A DNA stretch of 64,000 nucleotides from Trachythela sp. YZ-2020 (Eukaryota; Cnidaria; Anthozoa; Malacalcyonacea; Clavulariidae): NCBI GenBank assembly GCA_016169945.1, contig JADLSH010000355.1, positions 4,367,182 to 4,431,181 on the forward strand. Direction: 5' to 3'. Below, in pieces: positions 1 through 10,825 of this stretch. A program made the position numbers and the translations under genes. A model generated the notes under the pieces. The model had not been told where the DNA came from and did not search any database. It saw only the letters and a program-made list of their open reading frames with translations. How positions within the stretch are numbered: the stretch's first letter is position 1; each line of letters starts with the position of its first letter.

Positions 1-700
1 CCGAACCTCGACGAATGGTCAGCCATTCATCTGGCATGATTTTACATAGCGTTTAAAACCAAATATCAAAATGATGTAAACTTTAAAATTTCATTTCAAA
101 TATCTTTGAAACAAACAAACTCCCAGGTAAAACCGTCTGAATAACAAAAATTTTCGATTTTGTTAAGCGCTCCTCACAAATACCACAAGATTTGAGAAAT
201 TTGAATAAATTCCGAACTTTTTGTTGAAATATGCCACGTTTATTTTTTTTGTGCATTTGGGCATCCTCAGGGCGGCCCCACGTACTTTCGAACACGGCCA
301 ACGAGAATCTGAAAGGTAAGAAATAAGAAGTACGCATAAGTATACAAAAGTCACAACACCTTTAATAGTTGGATTTCACTGAGCATTATAGTGCAGCAGA
401 TGGTGGTCCACTGGCAGTTCACCAGAGTGAAAAAATAATGTAGATTATTTTCATTATATGTAGTAGTCTCGGTGGCAAATTTCTGGAATTGAAAGATGTA
501 GTTTAGCTTCCCTGCGACATTCCCTGAAGTTGGTCACCATCTGCTATCCCGTAATCGTTACTGCATGAAAATAGCTTGCAAATTGGTTTCAAAGTTCAGA
601 GTTAGGGTTACGTTTGGAACACGAAGTGTTAAAGGGTATTAAAATAAATATATTACATATAGCTGGGAATTTGGTGTTGTGTATTATATCGAGAGAGCGA
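1..700. other. No gene recognised
   Basis: AT-rich sequence with short open frames on both strands and no splice-bounded exon or known repeat that I can identify. Confidence 0.4.
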
Positions 701-719
701 AATCTCGAATCAAATCGCA

Positions 720-2110
720 AGAAAAATTACCTTGTGCGAAGTAGTTTTTTTCTCCCATCCGTCAGTCTCAGATTATGGTGTTGCACATTGGTTAGTGTCA
801 CTGGTTACTGTCTGTGGTGCAGCGTCGGTTGTAGCTTGATAGGCTGATGCGTGGGTCACATAAACGAGATCTGATGATAGTGTTTGTATCTTCTTCTTTT
901 CAGCATTTCGTCTTTGTTGTTTTGCTTCTCCCTTCTAGGCAAGCACCTCGTTCAAAACGTTCAGAGGCCATTCTTAAGGCAACCTGAAAGAGTTGGGTCA
1001 ATGTACTTTTAATACATTTCAAATCAAATCACATGTTTAACTAAAATCTGAGTAAATGTGATCTTTCTTGAAATGTGGACAAATACAATAGTCTCCATAT
1101 AATTAATGGTCAGATTTTGGTTTAGCATTGAGTTTAGGGTTAGAGTTAGTGTTATGTTGAGGGTCAGAGATATTTATGGTTAGGTTTGGGGTTAGGGGTT
1201 AGGTTTTGGATTAAAGATGGGTTTAAAGGTATTATTATAAATTACAGAATACATAGTTGCAATTATGGGCTTGTGCATATATCGCCCAAAATCGCGTTTC
1301 AAACAGCAGAAAATATTACCTTATATTAGATAGTTTTTCCAATCCGTCAGTCTCAGACTATGGTGTTGCGTCTGTGGTGCAGCGTCGGTTGTAACCTGAC
1401 AGGCTGGCCGATGCGTAAGTGACAGTCTGTTCCACTACACTTGGCACAAACGAAATCTGACAATAGCGCTTGTATCTTCCTGTTGAGCATTGAGCGTTCA
1501 GTGTTTGTCGTTTACTCCTCGTTTAATTTCTTGGCAAGCTCCTCGTCCAAAGTTGAGAGGCCTTTCTTCACTGTTTGTCTCCAAGGTGATCAACCTTACT
1601 ACAGCCTGAAAGAATTAGATAATGTATTTTTAAAACACTTCAAATCAAATCAGGTGTCTAACTATAATTTCAATAAATGGGCTCTTTATCGAAATATGCA
1701 CAAAAATAATAGTTTCCATATAAATTAGTAGATATTGGTTGTGCGGTTATAGTGTCACATTTTTGTTTAGGTTTGGGCAGGGTTAGGGTTAAAGTCAATG
1801 TTAGGGTTAGGGTTAGGGTTAGTGTTAGGGTTAGCTTTGGAGTTAAGACGCCCAAAATCGCGTTTCAAACAGAAGCATAAATTACCTTATATTAGATCGT
1901 TTTCCCCATCCGCCAGTATCAGACTATGGTGTTGTACAGCGATTTGCGTTTCTGATATAGCGTCAGTCTGTTGTCGATAGACAGGACTATGCACGAGTTA
2001 TAATCCCTTCAAAACTTGGCACAAACTAAATCTGTCATCTGTCTGTCTTTGGGCCATCTGTCGCTTGTTATATTGCTTGTTACTGCTGGGCAAGCACTGC
2101 TTCGATAGTT
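720..2110 (+). repeat. Three diverged tandem copies of a 550-bp unit with TTAGGG-like tracts
   Basis: The segment with CAGTCTCAGACTATGGTGTTG and GTGGTGCAGCGTCGGTTGTA recurs at about 723-905, 1311-1490 and 1877-2060. Between copies lie shared sequences (TTCAAATCAAATCA, TTAGGGTTAGGG). The spacing is 560-590 bp. Confidence 0.6.
1781..1836 (+). repeat. Interstitial telomere-like TTAGGG array
   Basis: About seven TTAGGG units with variants (TTAGTG, TTAAAG). Related degenerate TAACCC runs occur at 19160-19180, 20985-21055 and 23145-23205 in a shared flanking context, so these are parts of a dispersed element rather than a chromosome end. Confidence 0.6.
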
Positions 2111-2570
2111 CAAATGCTTTTCCTCCACGTACGAGCGGTCTAGTATGCCAGCCTAAAAGAGTTGGGATAATGAACTTTAGATTTAATGCATTTCAAAATC
2201 AATATGATAATGATATATTTAATGTCGATTACACAGGGTGTGGTTGGCCAACTCACCCGAGCCAAAGTCCCTTGATACACGTGCTCGACAACTAAGGCCT
2301 AAGGTTAGTTTCTAGTCTGGGAGGAAACCCAAAACACCCGAAGAAAAACCCTCAAAGCTCAGAGAAAACCAACCAATCCCAACCTACACAAATTTTCAAG
2401 CACAGGGAAGTTAGCCAAACTAAGCAAGTCCCAGCCCTTGACACACTGTAGTAGACAATCCCAAAAAGCCTTAAAAAGCAACACCATTTGCAACAAGAAG
2501 CCCTAAGGGAAGCTTAAAAAGCGAGCAACAGACAAGATGAAAATAATTTTAAGGTGCGGCCATTACTCAC

Positions 2571-3026
2571 CGAGTAGTTTCAACTTGTCGACGAAACACA
2601 TCAACTTTCTCGTCAAATTTTTAACTTGAAACTGCAGATAAAACAAATATGAGGTACATAAGTCAAAGCAAGGATATTTCTATACATTATTGGCACAAAA
2701 TGTGGTAGAAATACTAAGAGAATAAAGCAAAAAGGTGAGAAAGCGTTCGGCAACGCGTATCGAAGACGAAGGCGAACATAATCCAAAGCATTTGGCACGC
2801 GTTTTAAACAGGAGCAATAAGACAGCAAGCTGAGACCACAAACGTTTAAAAGATCGGATATATTTGATACTAACCTGTCCTTGGAATCTGCATAGCCATT
2901 TCGTTCCAATGAAGTTATTAAGACAAAACTGTACTTCTCTAGGCTTCTTCTCAAAGTGGCTGCTCGTTCGGCTACGTTGCCCCAAGTTTGAATTTTCAAT
3001 AATTCAATTTTGCCAAGAATTTGCAT
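2571..3026 (-). CDS. Possible 5' exons of an unidentified minus-strand gene
   Basis: An ATG at 3026 opens MQILGKIELLKIQTWGNVAE...RSLEKYSFVLITSLERNGYA to a donor GGACAG|GTTAGT (exon edge 2875). A second exon, 2571-2631 (acceptor TTTTATCTGCAG, donor CTCG|GTGAGT), reads FQVKNLTRKLMCFVDKLKLL. The phases (2 then 0) do not match, so an exon is missing or one call is wrong. CCAAT boxes upstream support a promoter. Confidence 0.3.
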
Positions 3027-3039
3027 ACCGAACCCTTGT

Positions 3040-3115
3040 TTTCCTATTGGCGAATGGCGAGGTATTCACGAGTTCTGATTGGGTGGGCTGGCAAGAGCTT
3101 CGTCATGATTGGCTA
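3040..3115 (-). promoter_or_regulatory. Cluster of three CCAAT boxes
   Basis: On the minus strand CCAAT occurs at about 3043-3047, 3076-3080 and 3106-3110, within 90 bp upstream of the ATG at 3026. Such clustering is typical of TATA-less animal promoters. Confidence 0.4.
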
Positions 3116-3544
3116 CTGCTAAAAGCATCTGTTCGTCAGAAATCCCTTAGGGGATTTAATTACAATCGCTAGGAATTACTAATTAGCAATCTTCAAAAGA
3201 ATAAATTCATAATTTTGTTTAGGTACGAATCTATTGTATTGTCTGATTTCAAAAGACTTGTTAAAAGCATTATTATAAGGCATATTTAGGCTGCATAAAA
3301 CCATATATTTTGTGCTGAGACTATTCATGAACGAGCGTTGTAAATACAAGCATGTTTCTATAATTTTACAATGGAAATTATACATCAAAGCAACAGCATT
3401 TTTCTATTTTGAGCAGGGCAAATGTTGAAGGAGTATTTTTATTTTTTACTAATTAGGCCCTGTTTACATGAGATCGGGACGACGTCAAATCGGGACGATT
3501 TCGTTTCGGTCATAATATTATTTATAATAGATGTTTACAGACGC

Positions 3545-3745
3545 CGGAACTGGGGAGGGGGCAGGAAGGGCAGCTGCCCCTCTTGCCCTTTAACAGGGAA
3601 TGCAAGGGGCAGAAGGTGTGCCATTTTAAGGGCAGCTGCCCCTCTTGCCCTTACAACCCAGAAATGGCAGGCATGGCTGGGTCGCCATAGGGCAGTTGTC
3701 CTCTTGCCCCTAACAACAGGAAATGGCAGGGGGGCAAGGAAGGGT
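3545..3745 (+). repeat. GC-rich degenerate tandem repeat (GGGCAGCTGCCCCTCTTGCCC)
   Basis: The palindromic core GGGCAGCTGCCC followed by CTCTTGCCC recurs at roughly 60-bp spacing. It stands out from the AT-rich background. Confidence 0.5.
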
Positions 3746-3884
3746 GCCATTACACAGGATTATCTAGGCGGGATTGCATGCGAAGGAAGTTAAAATAACT
3801 AAATTGTGTCGTTATGTCATGTAAAGCGAGTATATAAAATGTAAAATTACCTGAAAGCACTTTAATATAACTGCAATTTTGGAG

Positions 3885-4215
3885 ATTTGCTTCAGAAAAT
3901 GCTAGAAATGCAGTCATCATCGAGCTTCAAAAATATCAAAATCTTCTGGGGGAGGACCCCAGACCCCGCTATCTTTCTACAAATAAGAAACATGATCAAC
4001 GCCACGTCAACTCCCGACTCAAACGCCTTTAATAATAAACAATATACATCAACTGGAGATTTGCTCAGAAAATGCTAGAAAATGCAGTCATCATCGAGCT
4101 CAAAAAATATCAAAATCTTGAGAGGAGGACACCCCCGCCCGCCTTCTACAAATAAGAAACATGATCGTGGCAACGTCCAACTCCCGACGTTTCGCAAACG
4201 CCCCTTAATAATACT
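3885..4215 (+). repeat. Direct duplication of a 165-bp segment
   Basis: Segments at about 3885-4035 and 4052-4212 share GGAGATTTGCT, AGAAAATGCTAGAAA, ATGCAGTCATCATCGAGC and ACAAATAAGAAACATGATC. Long open frames across it are artefacts of the repeat. Confidence 0.6.
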
Positions 4216-4439
4216 ACATATCAATGCAAAAGTGCCCTTCAACGAAAATCTGCCCCCCCCCCCCGCTCCCCTTGACTTCTCATCTTTCCGGCGTCCTTGC
4301 TATCTTCATTATTCAGGAGAAATGCCAAAATGTGAATGCAAATTTCACAGCAACCATGAGGATGTCTTTGTGCAGATACATGTACGCATAGCATACCTAT
4401 TTTTGAGTTTTTAAAAAAATGGCGAAAAATAGCCAAAAA

Positions 4440-4740
4440 GTCGACAAAACGTTAAGGGTTAGTTGTTATGTGATTTTTAGCCACAATTTGAGTTTTTTGA
4501 AAAGTAGCGAAAAGCGGGAAAAAGTAAAGGGGTTATAGCCTTAACTTTTTGTCAAAAAAATGTTAAGGGTTAGCCTAAAGCTTTACTTTTTTGGTGATTT
4601 TCAACCTCTTTCTGAGACCTGAGTACTAGTTGAAAAATGGCGAAAATGGCCAAAAGTAAAGGGGTTAGCCTTGTGACGGTTTTGTGGTGTCGGCAGAAAA
4701 TTAGAATTGACCCTTCTTTGTCGACCATCCACCAAAAGTA
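4440..4740. repeat. GGTTAGCC/GTTAAGG dispersed repeat
   Basis: Repeated AAAAAGTAAAGGGGTTAGCC and GTTAAGGGTTAGCCT phrases. Related copies lie at 23810-24030 and 25590-25760. Confidence 0.5.
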
Positions 4741-4896
4741 AAGTGTATACTCAGGTGAGTTTTAAAGCTTAATATATTTGTTTCTTGTAATTTATAATAA
4801 TTAAATTAACTATTTACACTAGATATTTCTATATATAAGAGCTTTGATAAAGAAACTTGATAATTATTTGAACGAAAACGACGCCATTCCAGTATT

Positions 4897-5045
4897 TCTT
4901 TGTGTGTTTAAACACAACCTCGTTCCCAGGGCATTTCCCTTTTTGATAGATGTGACCCGCGGCCTGTTCCAGGGCTATTTCCCGCCTTCCCAATGTCAAA
5001 AAGAGAAATGCCCTGGAAACGAAGTTGTATTTAAACACACAAAGA
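4897..5045. mobile_element. Foldback MITE (149 bp)
   Basis: The left arm TCTTTGTGTGTTTAAACACA is inverted at the right end; the inner arms CCAGGGCATTTC and GAAATGCCCTGG also pair. Confidence 0.65.
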
Positions 5046-5173
5046 CAAGTGGCCGGGTATTCTATAATTTGGATTTCCAAATGGCGTCGCTTTGTGCGAA
5101 AAGAACTATTGACAAACTATTTTCTACAAAATCAAGGCAGATTACTTTCGTTTTCAATTATTTCATGAGTTTG

Positions 5174-5324
5174 TGCCAGTGGCGTAGCCAGCCCGGAGAT
5201 TTGGTCCCGCTATGCAAATTTCAAATCATTCATTTCTTTAGAAATTGATTGTTTTCACCGTCAATGAACACGAACAAATTTGCATAGCGGGACTAAATCG
5301 GCGGGCTGGCTACGCTACTGGTCG
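5174..5324. mobile_element. Foldback MITE with CAGTGGCGTAGCCAGCC ends
   Basis: Left CAGTGGCGTAGCCAGCCCG and right CGGGCTGGCTACGCTACTG are inverted, with inner arms TCCCGCTATGCAAATTT. Similar ends occur at 12828-12846 and around 32570-32720. Confidence 0.65.
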
Positions 5325-6058
5325 TTGCCGATTTGAAATCGAGAACAAGCTTTCTTCCACTTCACTGGATACACCAGAGATCTCAATTGTCAATGCCGTA
5401 CACCTTAGGTCATTTTTTACATTATCCCTTCTTCTCTTGCCACCGCCAATGTCTCGTCTATCCATGGAAGACATAACATTATACAAAACCGGCGTTAAGT
5501 TCAGTGGCCGTGACTTAAGGATAATGATTGTAAATTTTAAACAATCGTTTGAATAATCGTGGGAATTAATACTTATATTTATATTCTTCGAAATCCAACT
5601 CTATTTGTTCTGTTAATACTGTAGTATATAATTAATTCTTATAGCAATTATTCTCAATTAGCACTGATTTCAGAGGTTAATTAATTGATGAAGAGCTGAC
5701 TGGAGGCAAGAGTGAAGATCAGTTCAAACACTGACCGAATAAGATTGCACAAGTGAAGAGGAATCCATATGACTAGCTATGTCTATGATTAATTGTACCG
5801 GTATAAAAAGAATATATGCTCGCTCAAATCAGATATGGGTCTTGCACTGACATCTATCATATATACTGATATATCTTAGATTTACTTCACCCTTGTAATC
5901 TGTGTAATACATCTGTCAATTTTTAGCTTTTCTTATACATATATAAAGAGCGCTTATATCTATATGTAAAACCGTTGGTCTGATGATGATTCTGTATATC
6001 GAGTATAACCATAATTATAGATTTACGTCCTGTTTTATATTACAGATCTAAAGCAAAC

Positions 6059-6196
6059 CTTTTCCCCAATTCCCATACATTTATACCCAGCCTCTATCAA
6101 GAATGAATGAATGGCAACAACCAGAGCATCGTGTCCGTCTTTTACACCACAAAATGGCAAGGTATTTGCAAATCTTTCTTTCGCCTTGTGATGATT
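6059..6196 (-). pseudogene. Inverted duplicate of the PI31/PSMF1-like exon
   Basis: The minus strand encodes the same CGVKDGHDALVVAIHSFLIE with only conservative changes after it (KCMGIGEK for KCIGVGEE) and ends at the same donor (GTTTGC). The start ATG of the other copy is replaced (TCATGACG to TCACAAGGCG) and the flank is a (TA)n run, so this copy probably lacks initiation. Confidence 0.45.
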
Positions 6197-6439
6197 TTGC
6201 ACTCGATATATATATATATATGTAATATACACAAACCGCGCGAGAGGTCTTTATCTGATTTAAAACATCGAGGCGCAGCCGAGTGTTTTAGATCTGATAA
6301 AGGCCGATATATTGGGTTTTAGATCTGATAAAGGCCGATAAATGTCCATATATTGGGTTTTTCGGTTTTTGTTATACACGAATCTATAACCAATTTAATT
6401 TGTAACTACTTAACTCTGGGCCCACACCCTTCATTAATC

Positions 6440-6745
6440 AGTTCCGTGGTACGTGGTTACTGTGTATATAGTATGGGAAATATTACTAATAAACCAAAGC
6501 AAGATGGTTTCTAGAGGAAGAGATATTAATATCTCCCACGGCTGTTCAGCCATTAAAGCAGAGTTTATTTGGAAAGTAATTGAGCTTTCAACTGTCACGG
6601 TTTTGCAAATAGATTCGAGAGAGATTATTGACAATGAGCTCCATAAACTCGGAAAGAAGCGACAATGTTTTATAAACCATGCGTTCAAAAGCTTCCAAAA
6701 TTTGCATGAGCGCGAAATAGCTTTAACATTTCAGTCTTCAGATTG
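6440..6745 (+). repeat. Dispersed repeat with open frame, not called as a gene
   Basis: A 97-codon open frame here includes sequence resembling 19920-20110 in inverted orientation (AATTGAGCTTTCAACTGTC region). No splice context or known motif was seen. Confidence 0.35.
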
Positions 6746-6914
6746 ATAACTCTTCGTTCTTGGGAAGACGTTTTGATGCTCAGTTTCACTTAACTTTCAA
6801 ACATTAATATTTCCTGAAATTTACAAAACATTTCGTGAATAAATAATAGTTAATATATGCAATTTTTATTCTGTTCCGGATATTTGATATCTTTGATATA
6901 TTCAACACCATGAG

Positions 6915-6999
6915 CAATCTCGTTCCCAGAGTATGCCCGTTTGCAGGTTAGGTAGCGGGCATGCCACTACCTAACCAGCATACTCTGGGAACGAGATTG
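6915..6999. mobile_element. Short palindromic element
   Basis: CAATCTCGTTCCCAGAGTAT at the left is inverted exactly at the right, with inner arms GGTTAGGTAG and CTACCTAACC. Confidence 0.6.
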
Positions 7000-7282
7000 C
7001 AACATGAGTAGCTAGCGGGACGCGAGACACCTAAATTTATCAGCCAATCAGAGAAATAGTTCATATCTGTCTACAAGGCATTTGTATTGCCGCCATCTTG
7101 GCTTCACTTTTCCCATTGGCCGAACTTTAGCAGTTCTTTATACTCCAGATATTATATATATGGAGCTCACTGAATTCCGATTCTTACCGCAATAAACGAA
7201 CCAATAACATCCTTTCATTTTGTTACAAACTGGAGAGAAATGAACTGTCTACTTCAGTTTATGACCCGTTCGTGGCGCTTAT

Positions 7283-7438
7283 ATGAAGTTCAAAATAAAA
7301 CATGACGTCATGACGAAAGAAAGATTTGCAAATACCTTGCCATTTTGTGGTGTAAAAGACGGACACGATGCTCTTGTTGTTGCCATTCATTCATTCTTGA
7401 TAGAGGCTGGGTATAAATGTATAGGAGTTGGGGAAGAG
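7283..7438 (+). CDS. PI31/PSMF1-like first exon (plus-strand copy)
   Basis: Two in-frame ATGs (7283, 7310) open CGVKDGHDALVVAIHSFLIE followed by AGYKCIGVGEE and a donor GAAGAG|GTTTGC. The pattern DALV..xH...GY...GVG matches the N-terminus of proteasome inhibitor PI31 (DALVCFLHWEVVTHGYFGLGVG in human), the FP domain that binds proteasomes and Fbxo7. Upstream are CCAAT-type boxes (7043-7048, 7104-7108). The next PI31 exon was not found in the following 2 kb, so the gene may continue through a large intron or be a fragment. Confidence 0.5.
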
Positions 7439-7559
7439 GTTTGCTTTACGTCTGTAAATTTTACAGTGTCCGTATATTAAAATAAGCTGTTTTTATACTT
7501 GATTTGTGTAAATTATTATACTGGCATTTGTACTGCATTGTACACGCTATGAATTTGTT

Positions 7560-7830
7560 TTATACTCTTCAGTGTCGGATTAAGGCCCCATCCACACTCC
7601 ACAAGTATCCGGATAAGTTTGTATCTGCAAACATTTTGTCGCATATATGCCTTCCATCCACATGTATCCGGTACAAAATGCTTGTGGATACAAATGTAAC
7701 TTACTGCAAACTTTTGAAAATGGTCTCCAGAGTGGAAACTTTTGACTCATTTTGAGAGTGGAAACTTTTGAAAATGCAATGTATCCGGACACGTGAACAC
7801 ACTGTAACCGGAACTTTTTGAAAACAATGA
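7560..7830. repeat. Degenerate GGCCCCATCCACACT-type repeat
   Basis: Contains ATGCATCC/TATCCGG phrases in both orientations (GTATCCGGATA, TGTATCCGGACAC), suggesting a degenerate foldback element. No gene seen. Confidence 0.35.
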
Positions 7831-7869
7831 CCTAAACTGAATGAGATTTGAGATCCACCCACGCTAATA

Positions 7870-8085
7870 AATAATGTCCGAAGTCCGAACTGAACGTTAT
7901 TATGAAAATTATTTTATTGTATTATCTACTAAGCTTTGGAACAATTTGCCTAGTGGTGTTAGATTATCTGACTCCTTAACTACCTTCAAAAGAAATGTTT
8001 TAGCTGGTGCAATAATCCGGTTTCAAATAGACGCTACTTTGTTGGAAATCGCCAAGCCGCTGTACTTCAGACTAGATTATAACTA
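7870..8085 (+). mobile_element. LINE 3' end relic (reverse transcriptase C-terminus)
   Basis: Encodes KLWNNLPSGVRLSDSLTTFK, the usual LWNxLP...S...FK signature at the C-terminus of CR1/L2-like LINE polyproteins. Only the last 60 codons or so remain. Confidence 0.6.
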
Positions 8086-8189
8086 GGTAATAGTGCACTT
8101 AATTATCACTTGTTTAAGATGAATTATGTACCATCTCTAGCTTGCTCTTGTGGCTTTGCAAAAGAGACTGAACTTGCACATTATTTTCT

Positions 8190-8665
8190 TCACAGTATTT
8201 GAAACTAGTTGGACATTTATTATTCCAAAAATTGGCATACATTTGGGGAAGGGTCAAATATGCGTTTCTGCCAAAAAGACGTCAATTTGACGTCTGGGGG
8301 GAGTTGGTTTATAGGCATGACGTCTTTTTTTCTCAAAATATACGCTTGAAAATACTGAATGAAACTCTGAATCTCATTTCATATAAACAAACCTCAAGTG
8401 TATCATGAAATGCGCAGTTGTATGAAATAAAAGGGTCCTATAGTCCTCTTCCGGTTTTCATGAGAAACGTTTATGCCTTTGCCTAGAATTAGTGTACTTT
8501 AAAAACAATACAGAATTTTTAATTATACTAATTATTCGCTATTAGGGCTTGATGTTTTGGTAGGGTGGGAGGGAGTTTTGTAAGACAAGTCATACTGACG
8601 TCTTTTTCGCAGAAACGTATATTTTACCCTTCCCTTACATGTGCCTGAATCGACGTCCGGTGTAC
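8190..8665. mobile_element. Inverted-repeat element
   Basis: The arm at about 8235-8305 (GGGAAGGGTCAAATATGCGTTTCTG...GACGTC) is inverted at about 8595-8650 (GACGTCTTTTTCGCAGAAACG...CCCTTCCC). Confidence 0.5.
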
Positions 8666-8729
8666 AAAAGTTAACTTGCCAGACTGGAGCTAGTTCGTAT
8701 GGTTTTGTAGATATGGGACGATCCATTTA

Positions 8730-9440
8730 ATATCTGAACCCCCTCTGCAAGAAAATTTACCTGTATGAATCAGACGCCTTGTTGTCACCCGATAGGAATC
8801 GGTGTCAACATTTTTGCCTGTATAGGAATCAGAAATTGTATGGAAATAGTCATGTAATATTTGCGCCTCTATGGATGATCTTTTCCAAAAATGTTACGTG
8901 TAGGAATCGGCTTTATACCAATATTGACATATAGGACATCAGTGTAACGTGAAAAAAGTTAACTATTCTTTAGATAATCTGTAGGAATAAATGAAAACCC
9001 ATAGCAATCAGCTTCCCCAGACTGTAAAGTTGGGTCTGCGCGGGGAACGCGTTCCCCACACAGAATTTCAAAGCTGAATTTCTGTCAGCTCATTTTCAAG
9101 AAAAATCTAAAAAATCCATGTATTTATACTCCATTCTCAAGTGTTTTGGCTTAATATCCGCGCAGCTGCCTCGGAACACGAAAGTATTCCCCGCGCAAAA
9201 ATAAAATTTTACAGTCTGGCAGCTTCCTCTAACATGTAATACTTCTAATCTCGAAAAAGAAAACAAAAAATGAAGTACATTATTTAAAATTTGGAAGGTA
9301 AAGAACTAGAATGTGTGTCGACTAGAATGTGTGTAAAGAACTTGGTGTGACTACTGTATATGACATAATTTATCCTGGTCAGAACGTATAGAACTGACTG
9401 TGGAAGTGGAACTTGACTCTGCAAGGAGTTAACTGATGTA
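8730..9440. other. No gene recognised
   Basis: Contains short repeated phrases (TAGGAATCGG/TAGGAATCAG) and an imperfect inverted pair CAGACTGTAAAGTTGGGTC...TTTTACAGTCTGGCAG at 9018-9220, probably another foldback element. No splice-bounded coding exon. Confidence 0.4.
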
Positions 9441-9454
9441 TGAATCAGAAAAAT

Positions 9455-10265
9455 GCTGTACTGCCCTCTCGTAGGGCCCAGATTGGAATATGCTAGTAAC
9501 CTATAGTCACCTGATACGGTAAAGCATTGGGCTCTAATCGAGAATATCCAGCGAAGGGCAACAAAATTAATCCTCAACTATCCACAGCAGCTAACATTAT
9601 TATACAGAAAGACTGATCAAAAGTAACCTTCTCCCACTTGAGTTCAGAAGAAACATGTCAGATTTAAGTTTTCTTTTTAAATCTAGAACTGGTCTAATCA
9701 CTACTGATGTGAACAACTTCTAAGTACTTTCGAACCTGGCTATAAATCACATAATTATGATGACAATAACTATAATCTGTTAGTTAACCCATTAACTGGC
9801 AGTACCCTACCACTGACGAGTAAAATCGTCCGGCGTTAGACAGAGTAAAATACTAAAGTACGGCGCATTTGGGCGCAATGCAAGATAATGGGTTAACAAG
9901 AGACACTGCCAGATAGTTTTGTTAACCCATTAACTGGCAGTACCGTACCACTGATGAGTAAAATCGTCTGGCGTTAGACAGCGTAAAATACTAAAGCAGG
10001 GCACATTTAGGCGCATTGCCAGCTAATGGGTTAAACATATACAGGATTACTTTAGAAATTGATTCTTTATTAGGTCAGTTGAACTATGGAACGCTCTACT
10101 TTCTAGAATCAAAGCTTCAAATTCCCTTTCTTTTTTTAAGAATAATCTTCAAAAGTTATATTCATCCAAACTATCTATGTATACATGCCTCAGGGCTCGA
10201 CATAGGCTTAAATAGAGCACTAGAGATTCAATGTGTAATCTTTGTTGGTCCATTGTTACAACAGG
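9455..10265 (+). mobile_element. Degraded LINE 3' region split by two MITE copies
   Basis: Frame fragments read LVGPRLEYASNL, stop, SPDTVKHWALIENIQRRATK at 9465-9580, then NLLPLEFRRNMSDLSFLFKS near 9625-9690, and VELWNALLSRIKASNSLSFF at 10080-10140: the thumb and C-terminal part of a CR1/L2-type reverse transcriptase. Stops and frame changes show it is dead. The gap at 9780-10035 holds two copies of a separate repeat. Confidence 0.7.
9780..10035. repeat. Two direct copies of a GTTAACCCATTAACTGGCAGT element
   Basis: Copies at about 9782-9898 and 9922-10035 each run from GTTAACCCATTAACTGGCAG to ATGGGTTAA, with complementary ends. A related diverged copy lies at 56560-56640. Confidence 0.65.
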
Positions 10266-10476
10266 AGTGAAGCGGATTTCTCGGAGAAAATCTGTGGCGT
10301 TTGATAAAGTCTTAAAATATGAAAATTTATAATCATAAAACTGTAATCGAAGCACTGTTGTATGTAGAAGTGAAAGCCAACATGCATAAACAACTGTCTC
10401 ACCATTACCCCTAGTACAGCAATCAACAATAAATAGATAATAAAACAATCATACAACAATGTAGCATTTACATGAA

Positions 10477-10482
10477 TTTATT
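10477..10482 (-). terminator. Poly(A) signal AATAAA of the vWA-HYR-galaxin gene
   Basis: AATAAA on the minus strand, about 170 nt downstream of the TGA at 10653. It is the first such hexamer I see in that direction. Confidence 0.5.
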
Positions 10483-10652
10483 TCGTTTAAGTGAATGGAA
10501 AAAATTCCATTCTATACAACATCCCATTATATACTAATTAATGTAAAATATTCGTGCCAGGTGCAATGCATACAAATAACATACTGTTGTTATTATCTAC
10601 AAGTTTAAGTATTCAAAGTTCATTGCAAAGTAAAAAAAAGCTTTTCGTAGTT

Positions 10653-10825
10653 TCAAGGACAGTGTTCTGCAAGAGACACGAGACTGGTATCTTGACAACA
10701 TATATGGCTTCTAGGATTATAGTATTCATTTCCACAACACTCGTAGCCAGATATCTTCGGATGAGCTTGACCACAGCAGCAAACATGAGTGGCTGAGTTA
10801 TAAGCCGTCCCACCGCAATATTTTC
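10653..10825 (-). CDS. Exon 5: galaxin-like di-cysteine module and stop
   Basis: Starts in phase 1 after GCATTTAG and ends at TGA (10653-10655). In 56 residues it carries YCGGTAYN, HVCCCG, YECCGNEYYNP and HICCQD, i.e. CCG/CC pairs spaced by about ten residues as in galaxin repeats. It holds about two repeats, while classical galaxins carry many. A final Cys lies two residues before the stop. Confidence 0.78.

Noticed and set aside
1781..1836. Chromosome end suggested by TTAGGG units
   Set aside because: Short, degenerate, surrounded by unique and repeat sequence, with similar tracts elsewhere in a shared repeat context.
2864..3172. 102-codon plus-strand frame
   Set aside because: Covers the CCAAT cluster and the opposite-strand exon; no motif.
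3422..3793. 123-codon plus-strand frame, GC-rich
   Set aside because: Product of the GGGCAGCTGCCC repeat.
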